The position numbers and the translations under genes were made by a program. A DNA stretch of 64,000 nucleotides from Nitzschia sp. DOCU1 (lineage: Eukaryota > Bacillariophyta > Bacillariophyceae > Bacillariales > Bacillariaceae), in the NCBI GenBank assembly GCA_951394045.1, contig OX595989.1, positions 1,302,001 to 1,366,000 on the forward strand. Reading direction: 5' to 3'. Below the pieces are notes generated by a model. The model searched no databases. It was not told the origin of the DNA and saw only the letters and a program-made list of their open reading frames with translations. This document shows positions 59,388 to 64,000 of the stretch, one piece after another; within the stretch, counting starts at the first letter, position 1, and every line of letters begins with the position of its first letter.

Positions 59388-62300
59388 ATGCCTGGTGGAG
59401 CTGGGCAAGGACCCCCTGACCCTGGAGGAGGGCAACCCCCGACCCCGACAACGCGCTCGATGACCAAAGCGGTTTTCGACCGTGTGTTGAAGAGCGTGAT
59501 GGGATTGGAAGATGACGATGGTTTGTTGAAGGCGCTTGATGGTGCCGGGATAAAGAGCATGTCGGATTTGTTGGCTCTTACCGACCGTCAAATCGAAAAT
59601 TTAACGTATGTGGACGCCGGAAGCGCGAAACCCATTTCGCTTCCCCAGCGCAACATGGTGAAGATCCTGAAGGCTTGGAACTACTACCTGTTGCAGTCTT
59701 ATTCGTTGAGGAAAGTCGATTGGTCTGACGATGTTTTGGTGAACGAAGACGATTGGGATGAATTCCGTGTGTCGATTTATGATCCGGATGACCCGTCGCC
59801 ACGAAAGCCGCCATCCTCGGGTGCGAGTAATACCACTCCCCCGCCTGGTGCGCCACCGAATGCAACCAATCCTCCGAATGCGTCCAACAGACCCGCATTA
59901 ACTCTTGCGAATGATTTTAAGAAAGGAATAAAGCGAGACAAGTCCCATTACGAAGAATTGAAAGATGAGGCAAAATGGGATGAATGGAAGCGCGCCACGC
60001 TATCCACAGCCGCGTCTCACGGTGTTGAGAATATCTTCAATCCTACGTATAAAGCAAAAACAGCCGACGAATTCTACCTCTACATGGAACAACAAAAGTT
60101 TGTATATGATGTCCTTAATGCCAAGTTGTTGACTTCGCAAGGTCAGTTTCTCGTGAAGAAATACGAAAGTATGAGAGATGCACAAGCTGTCTGGAAGGAA
60201 TACGTTGAGCATGTGGAGTCCTCCACGAAAGCGCTCATGGAACGCCGACAACTTAATCAGAAGATCACCCAGACTCGTCTACCTGCCGATTACAAAGGAA
60301 GCATCTTGACTTTCTTGAATAATTGGTTGGATTTGTTCCGACGTTACGAAGCCCTGTCCCCAGCCTCTGCCTACTACACTGATGACCAGAAGAAGGATGC
60401 TCTCCAAGCGATGTTATTCTCCCATAAGGAGTTCTCGCATTTGGACGATTTCAACTTCTATCAGTTGGGTGCTGGTTTGGCTTCAAGTAGCTACGAGCAA
60501 TACCTGAGTTCTGTTCAACGAGTGGCTACAAAGTTGGATCAACAGAGAGCTGACGCCCATCGTGAAGTTGCGCGCAGTCGTTCGGTGAATTTTTCGGATG
60601 TGAACGACGCCCTAGACGAACGAGGCTACGAAGAGGCCCAGGACGAGCCCGGTGATTTCGATGACGAGATGGATTATTTTGCGTTCATCACTAACACGGG
60701 AACTAGGAATCGGTTCCAGCCGAGACGTCCTGCGATGCCAAAGGATGTTTGGTACAAGCTAAGGAGCCAAGACCAAAAGGCATGGGACCAAATCTCGGAT
60801 GAAGGCAAACGTGCCATCTTGTTTGCATACAAGGAGGCTTCGGCTAAGCAGAATCGGAAGATTGGCCCTGCTCAACCTCCTGCCCGTCGTGCAAATGTTA
60901 CTGAGCAAGAAACTGAAGCCGAAGACGAAGTTGAAAAGGATGAGCCCGCTAGCGAGACTACTCCAGGAGACAATGAGTATGATCTCGACATGCTCATCAA
61001 CATGGCGTCGTCGAGGAAGAATGTGGACCCCCTCGATATCGCCAACATGATGTCGAGTGGCTCTTCTGCCAAGAAGAACGATGACTGGAAGAAGGTGGCT
61101 TCCAAGAACAAGAAGAGTCTCAAGATCAATACTTCAGTTAATGTTCATGCCATTAACTACAAGGTCTCGAGAGCGAATCGGATCCCTTCCATGTCTTTGG
61201 TAGACCGGGGAGCGAATGGAGGAATCGCTGGTGATAACGTTCGAGTGATTGCTACGACCGATCGCCGCGTGAACGTTTCTGGTCTGGACAACCATGAGTT
61301 AAACGACCTCAAGATTGTAACTGCCGGAGGCGTCTCTCCTACCAAGCGTGGTGAGGTGATTTTCATCATGCACCAATACGCGCTAATCCCCGGTAGTAGT
61401 ACGATTCATTCGTCGCTACAAATGGAGACGTTTGGCCAACGCGTGGATGACAAGGCGGTAGCCTGCGGAGGCAAACAAGAGATCGAAACCGTCAAGGGCC
61501 ACATGATGCCTCTCGATATGAAGAACGGACTCCCTTATCTCCCGATGAGACCCTACACGGATAAAGAGTGGGAAGACCTACCTCACGTTGTTCTGACCTC
61601 GGATGTCGACTGGGACCCTAGTCAGTACGACTTGGCCCAATCCACGAACGACGAATGGTACCAAGGCGATGAGGATGAAGTACCCCCTCTCTTGTCCTAT
61701 GAAGAGCAAGATCCTATTGAAGAACCGACCTCAATTTCAGTCAATTGGCATTTAACTGCTAATTTAGATTTTATGAAGTCTGAACTTGACCCCGAAGAAG
61801 TTTTTCATTATGAAGACTTTTGTTTCTATCCTGGAATGACAACTTTGGAAGTGGCTATGCGCCGAATCCGCCCGGCTGATCGCGATTATTCTCGCTATCG
61901 TCGTTTCTTCTTGAACGCGAGTGAAGACACGATCGCCCGGACTTTCCAAGCCACTACACAGTTTGCCAGATCTGGAGTAATCGAAGGGCCGATTACAAAC
62001 ACTACCCGTGCGCCATTCCCTGCATTGAATGTTCGCCGCCGCAACGAACCCGTTGCCACGGATACAATCTACAGTGATGTACCTGCCGTGGACAATGGTT
62101 GCCGAGCTGCCCAGTTCTTTTGTGGCGTCGACACCAAGTTTTCAGACATTTATGGCGTGCACACCGATGGTGACTTCATTCGTGTTCTTCAGGACAATGT
62201 GCGTCGTCGGGGAGCCATGGATGTCTTGGTGAGTGACCGCGCTAAAGCTGAAATAAGCAAGCGAGTCAAGGATCTCTTGCGCCATCTCTGTATCGATGAG

Positions 62301-64000
62301 TGGCAAAGTGAACCACACCAACACCACCAAAACCCAGCAGAACGCCAGTATCGCCTTATCAAACGGGCGACACAACATGTTCTTAACACTACGAATGCAC
62401 CTCCATATTGTTGGCTACTTGCCATGGAGTACGTTTGTTTTATTAATAACAGGTTGGCGCGAGGTTCGCTGGACTGGAGAACCCCCTACGAGAAATTGTT
62501 GGGCTATACTCCAGATATTAGCATGATTACTTGCTACGCATTCTGGGACAAGGTATTTGTGAAACGCATCGAAGCGCGGGGAGGAAATTTCCCATCTGTT
62601 GGGAATGAGATCGAGGGTCGCTTTGTTGGTTTCTCGGAGACAGTTGGTCATCCCATGACCTATAAAATACTGACTTCAGATACTAAACAGATTATCTATC
62701 GTTCCCGCATTCGGTTGGCTTCAGATGGCGTCAATCGTCGCGCCACTGCTGAGGCACAAGAAGCTGCTCGCGGCGCCGAGGACAATCCAGCTGACGATGA
62801 GCTGGATAACGGGGAGCTCGGAGATGGAGCCGATCCCCAGGTCGTTTTTGATCCTGGTGGGGACGACGGAGTGGATGCAACCGACAACGAAAACTTACCG
62901 AATCTTATCCATCGACGCGATCGACCAATGGCGGTCATTGACCCTGAGGATATCATAGGCCGGACCTACCTTTTGGTCCCGGCAGAAGACGGTACTCGGC
63001 TTCGACTACGAATCGTGGAAGCTCTCGACGACATCGAGAGGCGAGTTAATGCCAACGACGCTGTCATCCGTTTCAAGGCCGTCAGCTCGGACGGACATTA
63101 CGAGGAAATCAAGACCTACAATCAGATCCTTGATAAACTCGAAGAAGCTGATGGAACGGACGAAGTTTGGAAGTTTCGATCAATCGACGCCCACCAAGGT
63201 CCTCTTACTCGCACGGATCCAAACTACAAAGGATCTAGATGGAATGTGAGAGTCAGTTGGGAAAACGGGGAGGTCACATATGAACCTCTGTCGATCATTT
63301 CCAAGAGCGACCCCGTCTCTTGCGCTATCTATGCAAGTGAAAACAACCTGCTCAATCTAGAAGGTTGGAAGCAGTTTGCCCGACTTGCTAGGCGCCAGAA
63401 GAAACTTCTCCGTTTGGCTAACCAAGCTAAGCTCAAGTCGTTTAGGACCGCACCTCTCTACAAGTTCGGGGTGGAGGTCCCACGAAATCATGAACATGCC
63501 ATGGAGTTAGACCGCAAGAATGGCAACGACCTATGGCGTCAGGCCGAACTGAAGGAGTTGGGACAAATTGACGAGTACGAAACTTTCAAGGACTGCGGAA
63601 AGGGAGCTCGACCCAGTGGATACAAACGCATTCGATACCACATTGTGTACGATGTAAAGCACGATCTGCGGAGAAAAGCACGGTTGGTAGCCAATGGCAA
63701 CCAAGCCCCCACGCCGATCTCGTCGGTCTACTCGAGTGTAGTTTCGTTAAGAGGTTTGAGGCTCTGTCTATTCCTGGCAGAACTAAACAGTCTCGATGCC
63801 TGGACGACTGATATAGGCAACGCTTATCTCGAAGCGAAGACGGACGAGAAAGTATACGTCATAGCCGGACCGGAATTCGGTGAGAGAGAAGGACACACTC
63901 TCATCATCTCCAAGGCTTTGTACGGACTTTTTTCTAGCGGAAAAATGTGGTGGGAAAGGCTCAGCGAGGTTCTAAAGCAAATGGGATTCGTGCCATCGAG
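59388..64000 (+). CDS. Ty1/copia-like (diatom CoDi-type) gag-pol polyprotein, open to window end
   Basis: From the ATG at 59388 the frame has no stop to 64000 (1,537 codons, C-terminus missing). Gag (to ~residue 560) is polar and helical with no obvious zinc knuckle. The protease motif is V-D-R-G-A-N-G-G-I-A-G, where copia proteases have D-S/T-G-A. The integrase DDE triad: Asp in I-Y-S-D-V-P-A, Asp in V-L-V-S-D-R-A and Glu in N-P-A-E-R-Q-Y. A reverse transcriptase start follows: R-K-A-R-L-V-A-N-G-N, then D-I-G-N-A-Y-L-E-A-K-T and A-L-Y-G-L-F-S-S-G. The uninterrupted frame suggests a young, possibly active element. Single-frame gag-pol is usual for copia. The 3' LTR lies outside the window. 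Confidence 0.88.
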   Translation, partial: MPGGAGQGPPDPGGGQPPTPTTRSMTKAVFDRVLKSVMGLEDDDGLLKALDGAGIKSMSDLLALTDRQIENLTYVDAGSAKPISLPQRNMVKILKAWNYYLLQSYSLRKVDWSDDVLVNEDDWDEFRVSIYDPDDPSPRKPPSSGASNTTPPPGAPPNATNPPNASNRPALTLANDFKKGIKRDKSHYEELKDEAKWDEWKRATLSTAASHGVENIFNPTYKAKTADEFYLYMEQQKFVYDVLNAKLLTSQGQFLVKKYESMRDAQAVWKEYVEHVESSTKALMERRQLNQKITQTRLPADYKGSILTFLNNWLDLFRRYEALSPASAYYTDDQKKDALQAMLFSHKEFSHLDDFNFYQLGAGLASSSYEQYLSSVQRVATKLDQQRADAHREVARSRSVNFSDVNDALDERGYEEAQDEPGDFDDEMDYFAFITNTGTRNRFQPRRPAMPKDVWYKLRSQDQKAWDQISDEGKRAILFAYKEASAKQNRKIGPAQPPARRANVTEQETEAEDEVEKDEPASETTPGDNEYDLDMLINMASSRKNVDPLDIANMMSSGSSAKKNDDWKKVASKNKKSLKINTSVNVHAINYKVSRANRIPSMSLVDRGANGGIAGDNVRVIATTDRRVNVSGLDNHELNDLKIVTAGGVSPTKRGEVIFIMHQYALIPGSSTIHSSLQMETFGQRVDDKAVACGGKQEIETVKGHMMPLDMKNGLPYLPMRPYTDKEWEDLPHVVLTSDVDWDPSQYDLAQSTNDEWYQGDEDEVPPLLSYEEQDPIEEPTSISVNWHLTANLDFMKSELDPEEVFHYEDFCFYPGMTTLEVAMRRIRPADRDYSRYRRFFLNASEDTIARTFQATTQFARSGVIEGPITNTTRAPFPALNVRRRNEPVATDTIYSDVPAVDNGCRAAQFFCGVDTKFSDIYGVHTDGDFIRVLQDNVRRRGAMDVLVSDRAKAEISKRVKDLLRHLCIDEWQSEPHQHHQNPAERQYRLIKRATQHVLNTTNAPPYCWLLAMEYVCFINNRLARGSLDWRTPYEKLLGYTPDISMITCYAFWDKVFVKRIEARGGNFPSVGNEIEGRFVGFSETVGHPMTYKILTSDTKQIIYRSRIRLASDGVNRRATAEAQEAARGAEDNPADDELDNGELGDGADPQVVFDPGGDDGVDATDNENLPNLIHRRDRPMAVIDPEDIIGRTYLLVPAEDGTRLRLRIVEALDDIERRVNANDAVIRFKAVSSDGHYEEIKTYNQILDKLEEADGTDEVWKFRSIDAHQGPLTRTDPNYKGSRWNVRVSWENGEVTYEPLSIISKSDPVSCAIYASENNLLNLEGWKQFARLARRQKKLLRLANQAKLKSFRTAPLYKFGVEVPRNHEHAMELDRKNGNDLWRQAELKELGQIDEYETFKDCGKGARPSGYKRIRYHIVYDVKHDLRRKARLVANGNQAPTPISSVYSSVVSLRGLRLCLFLAELNSLDAWTTDIGNAYLEAKTDEKVYVIAGPEFGEREGHTLIISKALYGLFSSGKMWWERLSEVLKQMGFVPS

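Overview
The window looks like nuclear DNA of a photosynthetic stramenopile, most likely a diatom. The evidence is short phase-compatible GT-AG introns in compact genes, a light-harvesting-protein tail, a CCB1-type cytochrome b6f assembly factor, several plastid-type presequences with an F after the predicted cleavage site, and copia-like retroelements resembling the diatom CoDi groups. The species assignment is an inference; no rRNA or barcode gene is present.

Layout. 0-4 kb: tail of an LHC-superfamily gene, an ELMO-domain GAP (minus) and a TBL/PC-esterase-like secreted or Golgi enzyme (plus). 4.4-9.2 kb: one very large minus-strand ORF joining a TULIP/BPI-like lipid-binding ectodomain to a PqiA-like membrane domain. 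9.7-14.5 kb: plastid-type VOC protein, hotdog thioesterase, NmrA-like protein and four-exon CCB1. 14.6-24.1 kb: PI4-kinase with an N-terminal membrane region, secreted aldo/keto-reductase-like protein lacking the catalytic Tyr, ATG4, a DSP-type phosphatase and a MYND protein. 24.8-27.6 kb: two divergent copies of a small acidic protein family. 28.5-34.8 kb: a tandem pair of ankyrin-ion channel genes whose channel exons are nearly identical. 34.8-39.5 kb: a four-exon DHX57/DHX29-like helicase. 40-43 kb: a GT27-GT31 glycosyltransferase fusion. 43-55 kb: small plastid-type protein, tRNA-Val, DDI1-like protease, rhamnosyltransferase-like protein, DUF501 protein, Sar1, plastid-type membrane protein, nucleotide-sugar-transporter-like protein and a membrane-anchored PPC-like repeat protein. 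55.5-64 kb: a transposon block with a decayed copia-like gag/protease/integrase fragment, a small beta-rich ORF, and a second copia-like element whose gag-pol frame is open to the window end.

Themes. Housekeeping genes are packed in convergent and divergent pairs. There is a secretory/glycan group: Sar1, GT27-GT31, TBL-like enzyme, rhamnosyltransferase-like protein, nucleotide-sugar-transporter-like protein and PI4K. There is also a plastid group: LHC, VOC protein, CCB1 and two small presequence proteins. The strongest candidates for new biology are the TULIP-PqiA fusion, the apparently catalytically degenerate GT27 domain fused to a GT31 galactosyltransferase-like domain, the PI4K with an N-terminal polytopic region, and the homogenised ankyrin-channel pair. 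All exon joins were made by eye from splice consensus, phase and protein continuity; none was tested against transcripts.
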